A stretch of DNA of 64,000 nt from Microseira sp041929235 (GTDB lineage Bacteria > Cyanobacteriota > Cyanobacteriia > Cyanobacteriales > Aerosakkonemataceae), in NCBI RefSeq assembly GCF_041929235.1, contig NZ_JBHFNP010000349.1, positions 1 through 64,000 on the forward strand, in the 5' to 3' direction. The translations under genes were made by a program, and so were the position numbers. Below the pieces are notes generated by a model that was not told the origin of the DNA, did not search any database, and was given only the letters and a program-made list of their open reading frames with translations. This document shows, piece after piece, positions 25,411-35,034 of the stretch; position 1 is the stretch's first letter, and every line of letters begins with the position of its first letter.

Positions 25411-26766
25411 ATGTTAGAAGGCTCAATTTTACAACAGCTGTCAGATGCCCATAAAACCGGGCCAAGACCGCTACGTTTTGGCGTATATTACAAAAACACC
25501 TTAGTTGCCCTCTGCCACGCCTTAGAAGACAGTATATTATCCTCAAACTGTTCGCCAATAGTCATTACGGCATTTCAGCGCGGAAAGTGGTACCTGCAAG
25601 AAGCAGAGCGGTATCGAGAAATAGCGGCAAAATCGCGTCAAATTGCCATCATGGCAGCACCCGATACCGGCTTTGCCGAACACCCCACCAGCAAGCTGCC
25701 CAATGTAGACTTAGTTAGCCTTGCTCCTGTCGATCCCGTGGCGCAAGAGTGGCACTTGATGATTCTGTCGCCCACATACACAGCAATGGTAATTTGTCAA
25801 GAGCTATCCCCATCAGATTATGGAGCGGGGGGGCAGCCAGAAGCAGATTTGGAGCGCAAGTTTTACGGGTTTTGGACGTTTGAACCGGCGTTGGTATGGG
25901 AAACGGTAGAATTAGCGAAGTCTCGCATCGGGCAATATAATCCCGAACTGGAAGCCAAATTAACCGCCCAACTCAAAGCTATGTCCAGCGCGGGAAACCA
26001 GCAACCGGAAGATCTCGGTGCGATTGTATCCCGCGTGGTAGATTACCTTCAGACTAGCCATGAGGATTTAATTAAAGACAAGCACGCGGAAATACCCGCA
26101 TCCCATCACGAAGTGTTGGATATTAACTTGGTTTCCAACGAGTTACAAGCTTTCGTGCGGATGGCGCAGCTGATGGAACTTGCCAATACGGGAAACCCAA
26201 TGTCAACGGCAGAAGTAGCGGCGCTAGCAGAAACTATGGGGCAAATTTTAGATTTACCCGCATGGCAGTTAAAGCGCTTGCGCCTTGCTGGTCTACTCCA
26301 CGGGTTAGTGCCATCGCTGACACCGGCGACTTCCTTGCCAGAAGAAACGCCCTGCTGCGCCTTAGTGCCGGGAATACAGGCATTGCGTGCCATGCCGCAG
26401 TTGAAAGCGATCGCATCAATCATCACCCACTTTACCGAATGGTGGAACGGTAGCGGCACTCCCGCCGGGTTAGCATATGATGCCATACCCTTGGAGTCGA
26501 GAATTTTAGGGTTAGTTACAGATTTTCAGTGGCGCGTCAGTCAGTATAAGGCATCCCAAAACAGTCGCGCCGAAAGTTTATCTCAAGCTTTGGCAGAGTG
26601 TCAGGCGCTGGCAGGGGAGCGGTGGGACCCTAAACTAATAGAAGCCCTAACTCTTTTGGTCAAAGGTTTACAACAGGGACTCAGCTTACCCGTAACCCCG
26701 CCTAAAGTGAGTACTGGGATGTGGTTATTTGATGACCATCAGGAAAGCGATTTGGTTAGTCATTAA
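25411..26766 (+). CDS. DICT-domain sensory protein with degenerate HD-like domain
   Basis: This 451-residue protein begins with the DICT domain (LLVALCHALEDSILS, then PIVITAFQRGKWYLQEAERY), a cyanobacterial sensory domain linked to cyclic-di-GMP signalling proteins. From about residue 245 it shows a long helical region with HD-GYP-like elements (LLHGLVPS, HFTEWWNGSGTP, SRILGLVTDF). The metal-binding His-Asp pair is missing at the first position (LLHG), so it is unlikely to hydrolyse cyclic-di-GMP and may be a receptor. It overlaps the upstream-extended frame of the next gene. Confidence 0.8.
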   Translation: MLEGSILQQLSDAHKTGPRPLRFGVYYKNTLVALCHALEDSILSSNCSPIVITAFQRGKWYLQEAERYREIAAKSRQIAIMAAPDTGFAEHPTSKLPNVDLVSLAPVDPVAQEWHLMILSPTYTAMVICQELSPSDYGAGGQPEADLERKFYGFWTFEPALVWETVELAKSRIGQYNPELEAKLTAQLKAMSSAGNQQPEDLGAIVSRVVDYLQTSHEDLIKDKHAEIPASHHEVLDINLVSNELQAFVRMAQLMELANTGNPMSTAEVAALAETMGQILDLPAWQLKRLRLAGLLHGLVPSLTPATSLPEETPCCALVPGIQALRAMPQLKAIASIITHFTEWWNGSGTPAGLAYDAIPLESRILGLVTDFQWRVSQYKASQNSRAESLSQALAECQALAGERWDPKLIEALTLLVKGLQQGLSLPVTPPKVSTGMWLFDDHQESDLVSH

Positions 26767-26797
26767 TCAATTAGTCAAAAGTTACCCATTACCGACT

Positions 26798-27496
26798 ATG
26801 GAAGCTATACGATCGGGCAAGATTAAACATATGCCTGGGGCAGATCTAGAAGACGAAGATTTATCAAATCTTGACCTCAGTCGCGTTAATTTGGCGGGTG
26901 CTAACCTCGTCGGTGCAAATCTTTGCGGCTCGAAATTAGAAGGGGCAAAGTTAGAAGGCTCTAATCTTTTGGGCGCTAATTTAGCATCTGCTGACTTGCG
27001 CGCTAACCTGTTAGGTGCAAACTTAATGCAAGCTGATTTAACGGGTGCTGATTTGCGAGGTGCTAACCTCCGAGGCGTTAATTTAATGGGGGCAAAACTG
27101 ACTGGATCGTCTTTTGCCGGTGCTTTTTTAAGCGGTGCTAATTTGATGAGTGTAAACTTGCAGGGGGTAGACTTGCGCGGGGCGGATTTGCGGGGGGCAA
27201 ATCTTACAGGCGCTAATCTTTTAGGAGTTGATTTGAGTCGCGCCGACTTGCGCGGCGCTAGCTTGAGCGATGCTAATTTGGAAGAGGCAGACTTGCGGGG
27301 GGCGAATTTAGCTGGAGCAGATTTACATGGGGCGAATTTGCTTTGTGCTGAATTACAAGGAGCTAATTTAGATGGGGTGAATTTAGCCGCATCTTGCGTA
27401 GTAGGAACATCTCTGGTTCAAATAAGGCAGCCACTAGAGGAGTTGAAAATTCCTTTGAAAATTGCTCATAGCGAGCATTCTCAGTTACAAGAATAA
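26798..27496 (+). CDS. Pentapeptide-repeat protein
   Basis: Nearly the whole 232-residue protein is A(D/N)LxG-type pentapeptide repeats from about residue 17 to 195 (ANLVGANLCG, ADLRGANLRG and so on), which fold as a right-handed quadrilateral beta-helix. Such proteins are abundant in cyanobacteria; some mimic DNA. No signal peptide is obvious. The frame extends upstream to 26729, overlapping the DICT gene by 38 bases; the ATG at 26798 is the more likely start, and the two genes may be co-transcribed. Confidence 0.88.
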   Translation: MEAIRSGKIKHMPGADLEDEDLSNLDLSRVNLAGANLVGANLCGSKLEGAKLEGSNLLGANLASADLRANLLGANLMQADLTGADLRGANLRGVNLMGAKLTGSSFAGAFLSGANLMSVNLQGVDLRGADLRGANLTGANLLGVDLSRADLRGASLSDANLEEADLRGANLAGADLHGANLLCAELQGANLDGVNLAASCVVGTSLVQIRQPLEELKIPLKIAHSEHSQLQE

Positions 27497-27577
27497 GCTT
27501 GTGGGGGACAAAACCAAATAAAATAGCGCTCGCGGTCAATGGTGGTACAATTTGGCTCAAGTGACTGAGAAAATCTC

Positions 27578-27841
27578 GTGAATTTACATGAAGTTCTGAA
27601 CCTAGCCAAGCAACTTTCGCCAGTAGATAAAGTGCGTTTGATGCAGCAAATGGCTTTTGAGCTAGAAAGCGAGTTAAGGGATAAACCCACTGCTCCCCAG
27701 CAGCACCACCAACCCCAGCAACCTCCCCAACCACCCCAAGAACCACCCCAGTGGGAAATGTCTGCCAATGCAGCACAAAGACCTTCTGCGCCTGACATCG
27801 ATCCATCTCGCTGGGATGATTGGGCAAGCTTTCCGGAATAA
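27578..27841 (+). CDS. Small hypothetical protein with Pro/Gln-rich linker
   Basis: This 87-residue protein starts at GTG 27578. The N-terminal 35 residues (LAKQLSPVDKVRLMQQMAFELE) form an amphipathic helix pair, the middle is Pro/Gln-rich, and the end is a DPSRWDDW motif. The first part resembles the short helical modules in several cyanobacterial small proteins and antitoxin-like proteins. I assign no function. It stands alone, 82 bases downstream of the pentapeptide gene. Confidence 0.6.
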   Translation: MNLHEVLNLAKQLSPVDKVRLMQQMAFELESELRDKPTAPQQHHQPQQPPQPPQEPPQWEMSANAAQRPSAPDIDPSRWDDWASFPE

Positions 27842-27854
27842 ATAGCCAGCTAGC

Positions 27855-27915
27855 TAATTGCTAATAGCAAATGGCTTTGAATCAACTCGCCATTAGCCAT
27901 TAGCAATTAGCCATG
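27855..27915. repeat. Heptad repeat cluster
   Basis: GCTAATTGCTAATAGC-type sequence faces its own complement (CCATTAGCCATTAGCAATTAGCC) in the spacer between a + strand and a - strand gene, so it could fold and stop transcription from both sides. Confidence 0.7.
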
Positions 27916-27924
27916 AGCAAATAA

Positions 27925-29121
27925 CTATTTAGCATCAACTGCATCCCGTTCGGTGCGTATCCACTTTGTTTGAGGTCGCACTAGAAAAGCCAGGTACAGG
28001 GGAATTTTCCAAAGCACATAAAAAGGGACTGCCAAAAGTGTTAAAAGCGGTAATTCGGCGCGTCCAAATTTAGCCCAAGCCCCCACAATTGAGACTAAAA
28101 TTAGCAATCCTTCTGCTGCTAATAAAATTCCTGGCGTTGATGCCAATCCTAAGCTTGCCGCTAATAGAGCGCATCCAAAGGCAGCTAGCCACAGTATGAC
28201 TAACAGCGAGAGGGGCGGCACGGATAATTCTAGCGCGATCGCCAACAAATCAAATCGCCTTTGACGAAGTGACTCTTTAAGTAATAGCGGCACTTGCTTC
28301 ACCAAGGTTTGCAAATGACCGTGTTCCCAACGCGTCCTTTGACTTTTTGCTGCTTGGTTTTGCTGGGGGAGAACGCCTGTTACTCTAGCTTCGGAGCAAA
28401 ATAGTGGAGGATGTCCGGCGATCGCTAAATCCAACCCTAGCTGCATGTCTTCAACAATATTGCCGCTAGCTAGCGGTGCTTCTCGAATCACCGACCAAGG
28501 AAACGCCATTCCCGTCCCGCCTAACAAGCAGGGGAGTCGCAGTATTTCCAGTCCCCGCGTTCTGACTAGGTTCTTGACCAGAAAAGCTAGGGAAGAAACC
28601 GCATCTTTTGGGTTTGGGTTGGCGGGTTGTTCCATCAGGTAGGTTGCCTGAACCGGGCGTCCTGTAGTCATCGCCATTCGCGCTATGCCATCGATTGTAC
28701 CGGGATCGACGATACAATCTGCATCGATCATCACGACTACGTCGGGGGGGTCTGCTTCGATGAACCGCATACCGTAGTCTAAGGCATAGCCTTTACCCCG
28801 GCGATCGAGATCCTGCCTTTCAACTACCGTTGCGCCGCAGTTGCGAGCGATCGCCGCCGTTCCATCAGTGCAATTATCAGCTATTACTACCAGCCGATCT
28901 GAAGCTGTCAACTGTGGCAATAATTTCAACAGCGTTGTACCAATTACTTTGGCTTCATTATGAGCTGGAACCAATACAGCAATTCGAGGTCGTATGCCTT
29001 CAATCTTATTGCCCTTCGTTTGACTGGGCAATAAGGCTGCACTGCATTCTATAAAAAGAACCCCGATCGGAACTAGGAGTCCCAGGGCGAGCGCTAAAAG
29101 AACAATATTAACTAAGAACAC
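27925..29121 (-). CDS. Family 2 glycosyltransferase, membrane-embedded
   Basis: This 398-residue processive-type GT2 has an N-terminal membrane helix, the nucleotide-sugar-binding DAD (133-135), an acidic ED pair (224-225), QRTRW (261-265), and three C-terminal membrane segments. The motif set D, DxD, ED, QxxRW is that of polymerising or dolichyl-like glycosyltransferases in polysaccharide synthesis. It starts at GTG 29121. It opens the minus-strand polysaccharide region and is followed upstream by the WecG gene. The sugar cannot be predicted. Confidence 0.88.
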   Translation of the reverse strand: MFLVNIVLLALALGLLVPIGVLFIECSAALLPSQTKGNKIEGIRPRIAVLVPAHNEAKVIGTTLLKLLPQLTASDRLVVIADNCTDGTAAIARNCGATVVERQDLDRRGKGYALDYGMRFIEADPPDVVVMIDADCIVDPGTIDGIARMAMTTGRPVQATYLMEQPANPNPKDAVSSLAFLVKNLVRTRGLEILRLPCLLGGTGMAFPWSVIREAPLASGNIVEDMQLGLDLAIAGHPPLFCSEARVTGVLPQQNQAAKSQRTRWEHGHLQTLVKQVPLLLKESLRQRRFDLLAIALELSVPPLSLLVILWLAAFGCALLAASLGLASTPGILLAAEGLLILVSIVGAWAKFGRAELPLLTLLAVPFYVLWKIPLYLAFLVRPQTKWIRTERDAVDAK

Positions 29122-29246
29122 GGGCTGTACGCTTAATAATCCCAGTCTAGTAAAAATCCTTGCGAGTAGGTTGTTTCAAACCAGGGTGATAAAACTCGGA
29201 CTTAATAGGAGCAACAAAGCACCCCCTTGAGTTTTCTCCCGATTCT

Positions 29247-30071
29247 TCAACTCACCTGAGACGGTTTCTCAAACTTCTTCTCCTGACATTGTGTTGACCA
29301 ATCGGGTACCCATTCTTGATACTGCGGGTCTTTGTATAGGTTGAGCTTTTGCTTGAGCACCAGCCATAAGAAAGGTAGGTCTTCTACTAAATATCTTTTC
29401 CACAAACGCCTTGGCTCTTGCATCAGCCGATACAGCCACTCTATTCCTAACTCGCTCATCCACTTAGGCGCTCTTACCTTATTGCCAGCTTCAAAGTCAA
29501 TGGTTGCTCCAATTGCCAAAAATATTTTTATATTCTTTAGCCTATCTTTGTATTTGAAAATCCACTTTTCTTGTTTAGGCGTACCCACTCCAATTGCCAG
29601 TACCGTCGCTCCTGAATTATTAATTATATCCACAATCTTTTCGCATTCTTTTTCATTCTTCTCAAACCCAAAGGAAGGCGAATACGAATCCACAATTATT
29701 TCTCTTTTGACTTTTTGATTAATTCTTTCCTGCGCTTTTTTCGCTACTCCTTCCTGCGCTCCCATTAAAAACATTTTAATCTCTTCATTTTTCTTATTGT
29801 ACTCGTAAAATTCTGGGAAAAAGTCAGAACCTGATATTTTCTCCCTAATCGGACATCCTAATAATCTGGATGCATAAAATATTATTTTGCTATCGCATAC
29901 TTTATAATTTGACTGGTTGTATATCTTATAAAATTCTGGATCTTTTTGCATCAGCATCAGATGGTCTACATTCGGGGTTACGACTATTCCACCCTGTTCG
30001 TTTAGCTTTTCCAGTAACTCTTGTTTGGATAAGTTGTCGATAGATGCATTGAGAATATTGACTCGCTTCAT
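29247..30071 (-). CDS. WecG/TagA/CpsF family glycosyltransferase
   Basis: This 274-residue protein is of the family that adds the second sugar to lipid-linked primers in polysaccharide or teichoic-acid synthesis. TPNVDHLM (32-39) and GVGTPKQEKW (161-170) are the family's most conserved blocks. There is no membrane helix; it probably docks on the inner leaflet. Its codon use is strikingly AT-rich (many AAA, ATT, AAT) compared with neighbours, suggesting separate acquisition. It lies 125 bases upstream of the family 2 transferase. Confidence 0.92.
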   Translation of the reverse strand: MKRVNILNASIDNLSKQELLEKLNEQGGIVVTPNVDHLMLMQKDPEFYKIYNQSNYKVCDSKIIFYASRLLGCPIREKISGSDFFPEFYEYNKKNEEIKMFLMGAQEGVAKKAQERINQKVKREIIVDSYSPSFGFEKNEKECEKIVDIINNSGATVLAIGVGTPKQEKWIFKYKDRLKNIKIFLAIGATIDFEAGNKVRAPKWMSELGIEWLYRLMQEPRRLWKRYLVEDLPFLWLVLKQKLNLYKDPQYQEWVPDWSTQCQEKKFEKPSQVS

Positions 30072-31180
30072 TTTTACCCCCGGTAACCTTTTAACTTGCT
30101 TTCCAACATTTAGGTAGATCGTAATACGGACAAATCTAGTTTTGTTTTAACTTCACCGCCTCCATTTTGGCAATTCATTAGTCTTTATCGGCTTATAATC
30201 TAGTGGTTTCACTGATATTTTCTCCTCTTCGTTTTTGTGCTTATTCAATTATACTTAGCTTCCCCTACAATACAATTTTAGTCAATCCAGCTCCTGTTAA
30301 AGAGCATTTAAATATGAGCATTTTTTATATGTGTAGATCTACGGTAGTCTCCCTAACTATTTTTTTTAGGGGTATTTCCCATATCATGAGCGTTAAGCTG
30401 CTTTGCTTCCCCCGGAACTAGGTAACCCAGCCAGGAAAAAACCGTATTTATTTATACAACAATTCTAGCACTGTTATACTGAGGCGCAACATTGTTGCTG
30501 TAAAGTTATTTATTGGTAGGAGAGAGAGGGAGATGGCAGGAGCGGGCGAAAAATTCTTGATTTCTCGCCAGCCTTTTAACCATGATGGCCTAAATCAAAT
30601 GAGCCGGAATCCCCAAACAAAAAGGAGGAAGCCGAATCGATTTATACCATTCGCGAGCGCAATATAGGTAAAAGTAGCTGTATTACATTCTATGTTCCCA
30701 TAATCGGTTATAGATCGACTGTTCGGGGAATCGCTCCCGCCGACTCCCGCAGACGACAGCAGTTGATGGTTAATTTTCCACTACGCTTTGAGCCTGAACG
30801 CTCGATTCCTCGACGAGGGTCTATGCGATCGCGCCCTTGGATAACAAAGGGTTGCACAAGCAAAGACTGTACGCGAGCTGGAGTGCGCCATCTTGTCGGG
30901 TTTGCGATCGCCAACGAGATCCCCACCGGAATCCTTACCAAATTGTCCGTCAACTCAAAGTTTAGGTAAGCTCGCAGAAGCCAACCAACAGACATTCAGA
31001 CGAAATTAGCGCTCGGTCTCAAATCGATCTGGCGCGATTGAACTCTATATATCACAAAGACTGGTCTTTTGACATCCTCCCTACCCTAGTTCGTTGAGGG
31101 TAGGGATTCCTAAGAATTGCTTCCTAGTGCGTGTTTTCAAACTCGTTATATCCTGAAAAAGGCGCGATCGCTCTTCTTTT
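30072..31180. other. Gene-free stretch, mobile-element debris
   Basis: About 1.1 kb with no convincing gene; the frames at 30708-30995 and 30763-30969 are overlapping low-quality frames. At about 31076-31110 is a hairpin CTACCCT/AGGGTAG followed by GGATTCCTAAG, which resembles an IS200/IS605-type end. The first 400 bases may contain the promoter for the WecG gene. HIP1-like sites occur. Confidence 0.45.
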
Positions 31181-31755
31181 GTGTTGATGCATCGAGGGGA
31201 CGAGAGTAATCAGCAGTGGGAGAGGTTAAAACCGCTACTGCCACCGCAGAAACCGAAAACGGGTAAGCCAAATCACGATCGCCGACAGGTTGTCAATGGC
31301 ACCCTGTGCATACTAACAACTGGAGCGCCGTGGCGAGACCTGCCAGAACGTTATGGAAAGTGGGAAAGCGTGGCCACTAGGTTTTATCGGTGGCAAAAAG
31401 CTGAAATTTGGCACCGAGTCTGAGAAAGCCCAGCAGTCCAACGTCCTAGTCGCGGTCGCCCAAGTATCCGTCCTTTGAGATTAGTTGGAGACTTGGGCTA
31501 TACGGGTCGTCGCATCCGTAATTACCTGCAAGTCGTGGTATTCGTTTGACTATTCCAAGACTCTCAAATCAGCCAGGTCACGGTCCTTTTAACCGTGAAA
31601 TCTACCGTCAACGCAACATTGTTGAACGTGCTATCAACCGACTCAAGCAATTTCGCCAGCTCGCTACCCGCTCTGAAAAGCTAGCTGCAAATTATACCGC
31701 TATGCTCGCGAGCGCCTGCATTTTGTTGTGGTTAGAGTTGGAAAACACGCCCTAG
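31181..31755 (+). pseudogene. IS5-type transposase remnant (internally deleted)
   Basis: The frame at 31181-31423 is the N-terminal DUF4096-like part (WERLKPLLPPQKPKTGK, then GAPWRDLPERYGKW). It breaks near 31424, and after a short piece (TGRRIRNYLQ) the C-terminal part follows in another frame at 31546-31755 (RQRNIVERAINRLKQFR). The DDE residues between are missing. The gene is dead. Confidence 0.8.
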
Positions 31756-31868
31756 TCTTCCTGGTTCTCGGACACTTACTTAGGTCAATCACCCCTGATG
31801 TGCATTAGCGCTGACGGCAAAAGCTGACGGGGTGACAACAATCGGTCAAACCCTTACGACCTGCGGGG

Positions 31869-32168
31869 TTGACCGATTGTAATCCTTCTGCGGATTCTCA
31901 TGACACAGCTACTGCTGCTTTGATTGTTCCGCTCTTTTCCCACCATCCCGACTGGAATCAAGGCAGTGGCTGGAAAAATCACTTGAATAATCTCCGCTTA
32001 ATTCTCCAACCTTTTGTATTGTTTAATTTGATTAAACATTGGTTGCAAGTATTTCTAAGTCCGGCTTTGTTAACAGCTTTTTCTCGGTTGATTGCCATTA
32101 TGAATTTCTTCCCTAGCGCTGTTACTCGACCTCTTCAAACACAGGATTTTCAGTTTTTCGCTGCCTAG
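31869..32168 (+). pseudogene. Possible transposase C-terminal remnant
   Basis: A 99-residue frame ends with a helical segment (NLRLILQPFVLFNLIKHW, then SRLIAIMNFFPS) that has the look of the C-terminus of a cyanobacterial transposase. There is no intact gene around it and no recognisable inverted ends. It lies beside the IS5-type remnant, consistent with an IS graveyard. Confidence 0.35.
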
Positions 32169-32209
32169 AGTGACAGAAGAGCGGTAAAGAATCTGAGAAA
32201 CAAACAGAT

Positions 32210-32480
32210 TCAAGTGTCCCTACATTGGGGAGCGCTGATAATTTTAGCGGGGATGCCTACCGCAGTCATACCGGAGGGAATATCTTTCAGAACGAGGGCC
32301 TTGGCACCGATGTTGACATCATTATTATTTCCCATAGTCACGTCGCCAAGGATTTTTGCACCAGCACCGACATTGACTCGAACGCCTAATTTCGGAGCCT
32401 CAAGCGGGCGATCCAAATCACGATTTCCGATGGTTACACCTTGCCGGATCGCACAATCATCGCCGATAATAGGGGAACAC
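32210..32480 (-). pseudogene. Truncated duplicate of the acetyltransferase gene
   Basis: The sequence 32235-32475 is a diverged direct duplicate of 33255-33490, the C-terminal part of the acetyltransferase gene. It encodes only a 68-residue hexapeptide-repeat fragment (VNVGAGAKILGDV, then IPSGMTAVGIPAKI), with a local frame change near NNND compared with the intact copy. It is not expected to fold as an enzyme. A methyltransferase gene lies between the two copies. Confidence 0.8.
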
Positions 32481-32568
32481 CTGCGGGGATAAAACTGACT
32501 TATGCAGATGGTGAGCGATCCCGCTGCTCAAACAGGTGCGTGAGAACAACCATAGGAGCAATCGCAAC

Positions 32569-33219
32569 ATGCAGCTTCTGATCCGCAAGATTTCCTCTCG
32601 TGCCTACTCAAGCAAGTCGATCGTACAAGCTTGGCGCAGGCAACGGATGGCGAGTTTCCTAGATTTGGTAAAGCCCCCAAAACAAGCGCTAATACTAGAT
32701 TTGGGGGGAACACCTTATATGTGGCAGTTGTTTGACCATGACTTCGAGATCGCATTAGTGAATCTACCCGGTTCGTTTAACTCAACTAACCCAGTCAAAA
32801 ACATTACGTTTGTCGAAGGTGATGCGACGGATCTATCCAGAATATTTAAGGATAAATATTTCGACGTAGTATTTAGTAACTCGGTGATCGAACACGTTGG
32901 AAATGAACAAAAGCAGGCTGCCTTCGCGGCTGAAGTACACAGACTAGCCAAGGCTTATTGGATACAGACGCCGAGCGATCGCTGTCCGATTGAATGCCAT
33001 ACGGGTATGCCATATTACTGGAAACTACCGAATTGGGTGCGCGATCGCCTCATGCGTTCCTGGGAAGAAAAATTACCAGCCTGGGCAGAATTTATTAAAC
33101 AAACACGTGTTCTTTCTAGGCAACGAATGCATCAACTTTTTCCCGATGCCGAGATGTATGTTGAGCGCCAATTCCTGTTTGAAAAATCTTACTCGGCTTA
33201 TCGACCTTTCCCAAGGTGA
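32569..33219 (+). CDS. Class I SAM-dependent methyltransferase
   Basis: This is a roughly 216-residue methyltransferase. The SAM-binding strand is ILDLGGTPYMW, the second acidic position lies in VEGDATDLS, and the post-II motif is FDVVFSNSVIEHV. It is a Methyltransf_11-type enzyme of unknown substrate. I start at ATG 32569 because AGGAG sits 11-15 bases before it; an upstream GTG at 32536 is possible. It is the only + strand gene inside the minus-strand polysaccharide region and is bracketed by the two acetyltransferase copies, suggesting it was brought in by the duplication or an insertion. Confidence 0.82.
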   Translation: MQLLIRKISSRAYSSKSIVQAWRRQRMASFLDLVKPPKQALILDLGGTPYMWQLFDHDFEIALVNLPGSFNSTNPVKNITFVEGDATDLSRIFKDKYFDVVFSNSVIEHVGNEQKQAAFAAEVHRLAKAYWIQTPSDRCPIECHTGMPYYWKLPNWVRDRLMRSWEEKLPAWAEFIKQTRVLSRQRMHQLFPDAEMYVERQFLFEKSYSAYRPFPR

Positions 33220-33232
33220 ATCCGCTGCCAAC

Positions 33233-33814
33233 TCAGGTGATATCTGGCGATTTGCCAGCATTAATAATTTTAGCCGGGATGCCTACCGCAGTCATACCGG
33301 AGGGAATATCTTTCAGAACGACGGCGTTGGCACCGATGTTGACATCATCGCCAATCGTCACGCCACCGAGGATTTTTGCACCAGCACCAACGTTGACGCG
33401 ATCCCCTAATTTCGGAGCCTCAAGCGGACGCTCCAGGTAACGATTTCCGATGGTTACACCTTGCCGGATATAACAATCATCGCCGATCTCGCAATATCCG
33501 TGAATAACAATGCCATGTTGATGTTCAAAAATAACGCGGCGACCAAGCTTCACTGTATAAGGCAACTCAATCCCATAAGTATTGCGAACTTTGCGATACA
33601 ACATCCGGTAGAGAATGCTAAAAGGTGCCCGCAGTAGCTTCGGTTCAATTTTCATTCTCCAAACACCAAACCGCTGAACCGCAACGGCTCGAAATCCCGG
33701 CAGCGTCCAATCCCGTCCATGAGCAATCCAATCTTCTTTGATTTGTTCCCACAGTCCAAGCTCTGGAGTTTCTGACTCGTTGGCACTTGAAATCAATTCG
33801 GGTTGCGTGACCAT
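33233..33814 (-). CDS. Serine O-acetyltransferase-like (left-handed beta-helix) acetyltransferase
   Basis: This 193-residue protein has an N-terminal helical part and a C-terminal left-handed beta-helix made of hexapeptide repeats (VTIGNR, VNVGAGAKILG, VTIGDDVNIGANAVV). The catalytic His is probably in FEHQHGIVIHG. It is shorter than CysE and resembles the acetyltransferases that decorate exopolysaccharides. The neighbouring glycosyltransferases support a role in sugar O-acetylation over cysteine synthesis. A truncated duplicate lies 750 bases away. Confidence 0.85.
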   Translation of the reverse strand: MVTQPELISSANESETPELGLWEQIKEDWIAHGRDWTLPGFRAVAVQRFGVWRMKIEPKLLRAPFSILYRMLYRKVRNTYGIELPYTVKLGRRVIFEHQHGIVIHGYCEIGDDCYIRQGVTIGNRYLERPLEAPKLGDRVNVGAGAKILGGVTIGDDVNIGANAVVLKDIPSGMTAVGIPAKIINAGKSPDIT

Positions 33815-33947
33815 AAAGTTATCTTTGCTGCTTCACTATTTCGGTGACAAAGTTCTTTTAACTACTGCGTAAGGCGCGCAGAAGTTAAGACATTTCCCTT
33901 AGATAACACGCTATTAACTTAAGTTGCTAGTTATCTCTCTGGGAGCG

Positions 33948-34020
33948 GCTAATGGCTAATGGCTAATGGCGAGATTGGTAAAAATCCTATATTAGCAATT
34001 AGCAATTAGCAATTAGCAAC
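33948..34020. repeat. Heptad repeat cluster
   Basis: GGCTAATGGCTAATGGC followed by ATTAGCAATTAGCAATTAGCA, the same repeat class as at 25318-25400. It is a spacer repeat with no gene. Confidence 0.8.
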
Positions 34021-34034
34021 GCCAAAGTTTATAA

Positions 34035-35012
34035 CTAGCAACTTGCGTTATTACGTATAAAATCACTCAGGAGATTTGGCGGATCGTTATCCGGTTTGCC
34101 TTGAACGCAAAGGCGCAGCCGCCAGATAGCAGGGCCCAAAGCCCAAACAGCGTCAGCTAAGGCAGCATTCAACCAACCATAGTTTTTCAGAAAGTACCGA
34201 CGTCTGGAATCAAACCAGTATTGAGGGAGACGCTTGGGTGGACGCTTGGTGTCGGTCACTGCGGAACTTTGCCCGACTAAATGGACAACTCGACTTGGCG
34301 GCACATACCAGCAACTCCAGCCAGCTTTTTTTGCCTGCAAGCAAAAGTCGGTTTTTTCGTAATACATAAAATATTCTTCATCCAGCAAGCCCACCTGCTC
34401 AAATACTTCTCGGCGGACGATCGTGCTTGCTCCAGCCACCCAATCAGTCTGAGTTGCTGCTTCGGGAACCGGAGACCAAACTAGCAACTTTGCCCATAAT
34501 TTTGATACCGCACCAACACGTAAGCCGGAATCCAGCTTGCTGAGTACTGTATGGCAGCGAAAAGCAGAACACGGCGGCGTACCGTCGGGGTCTTCCAGGC
34601 GGCTACCAGCAATTCCCACGTCGGGATGAGAGTTGATAAACTCCACTAGCGGCTTTAAGGCTCCGGGGCGGACAATGGTGTCTGGGTTGAGCAACAGAAT
34701 GTAGGGGGGTGGATCGGGTGACTGTAGAGCGGCACGGATGGGAGCGTTGTTACCGAAAGCGTAGCCGCCGTTGCGATCCAATGGCATGATGGATACCCAG
34801 TCACTCCCACCTTCGGTTTCAATCGCGGCTTTGATTTGTTCGACCGATCCGTCGCCAGAAGCGTTTTCGGAAACTATAACGCGGGTGTCGGGCAGACTTC
34901 GCACTTCATCGAGGAGCGATCGCCAGCAGTCAATGGTTAGCTTTGACCTTCGGTAGTTAAGGATGACTACAAGCAAACGGCTTGGGTTATTTACCTGTAT
35001 TGCATTATACAT
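34035..35012 (-). CDS. Family 2 glycosyltransferase (rhamnosyltransferase-like)
   Basis: This 325-residue soluble GT2 has VVILNYRR (15-22), the SENASGDGS loop, and the metal-binding NPD in LLLNPDTIV. Further on, VAGASTIVRREVFEQVGLLDEEYFMYYEKTDFCLQA is the block typical of rhamnosyltransferase-like members. It probably transfers a sugar from a nucleotide donor onto the growing polysaccharide repeat unit. It lies 22 bases downstream of the oxidoreductase-epimerase fusion stop, so an operon is likely. Confidence 0.88.
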   Translation of the reverse strand: MYNAIQVNNPSRLLVVILNYRRSKLTIDCWRSLLDEVRSLPDTRVIVSENASGDGSVEQIKAAIETEGGSDWVSIMPLDRNGGYAFGNNAPIRAALQSPDPPPYILLLNPDTIVRPGALKPLVEFINSHPDVGIAGSRLEDPDGTPPCSAFRCHTVLSKLDSGLRVGAVSKLWAKLLVWSPVPEAATQTDWVAGASTIVRREVFEQVGLLDEEYFMYYEKTDFCLQAKKAGWSCWYVPPSRVVHLVGQSSAVTDTKRPPKRLPQYWFDSRRRYFLKNYGWLNAALADAVWALGPAIWRLRLCVQGKPDNDPPNLLSDFIRNNASC

Positions 35013-35034
35013 ACGGGTAATAATTGGGTCACGC

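Noticed and set aside
30708..30995. Overlapping frames on both strands
   Set aside because: Arg/Pro-rich, no family character, no ribosome site.
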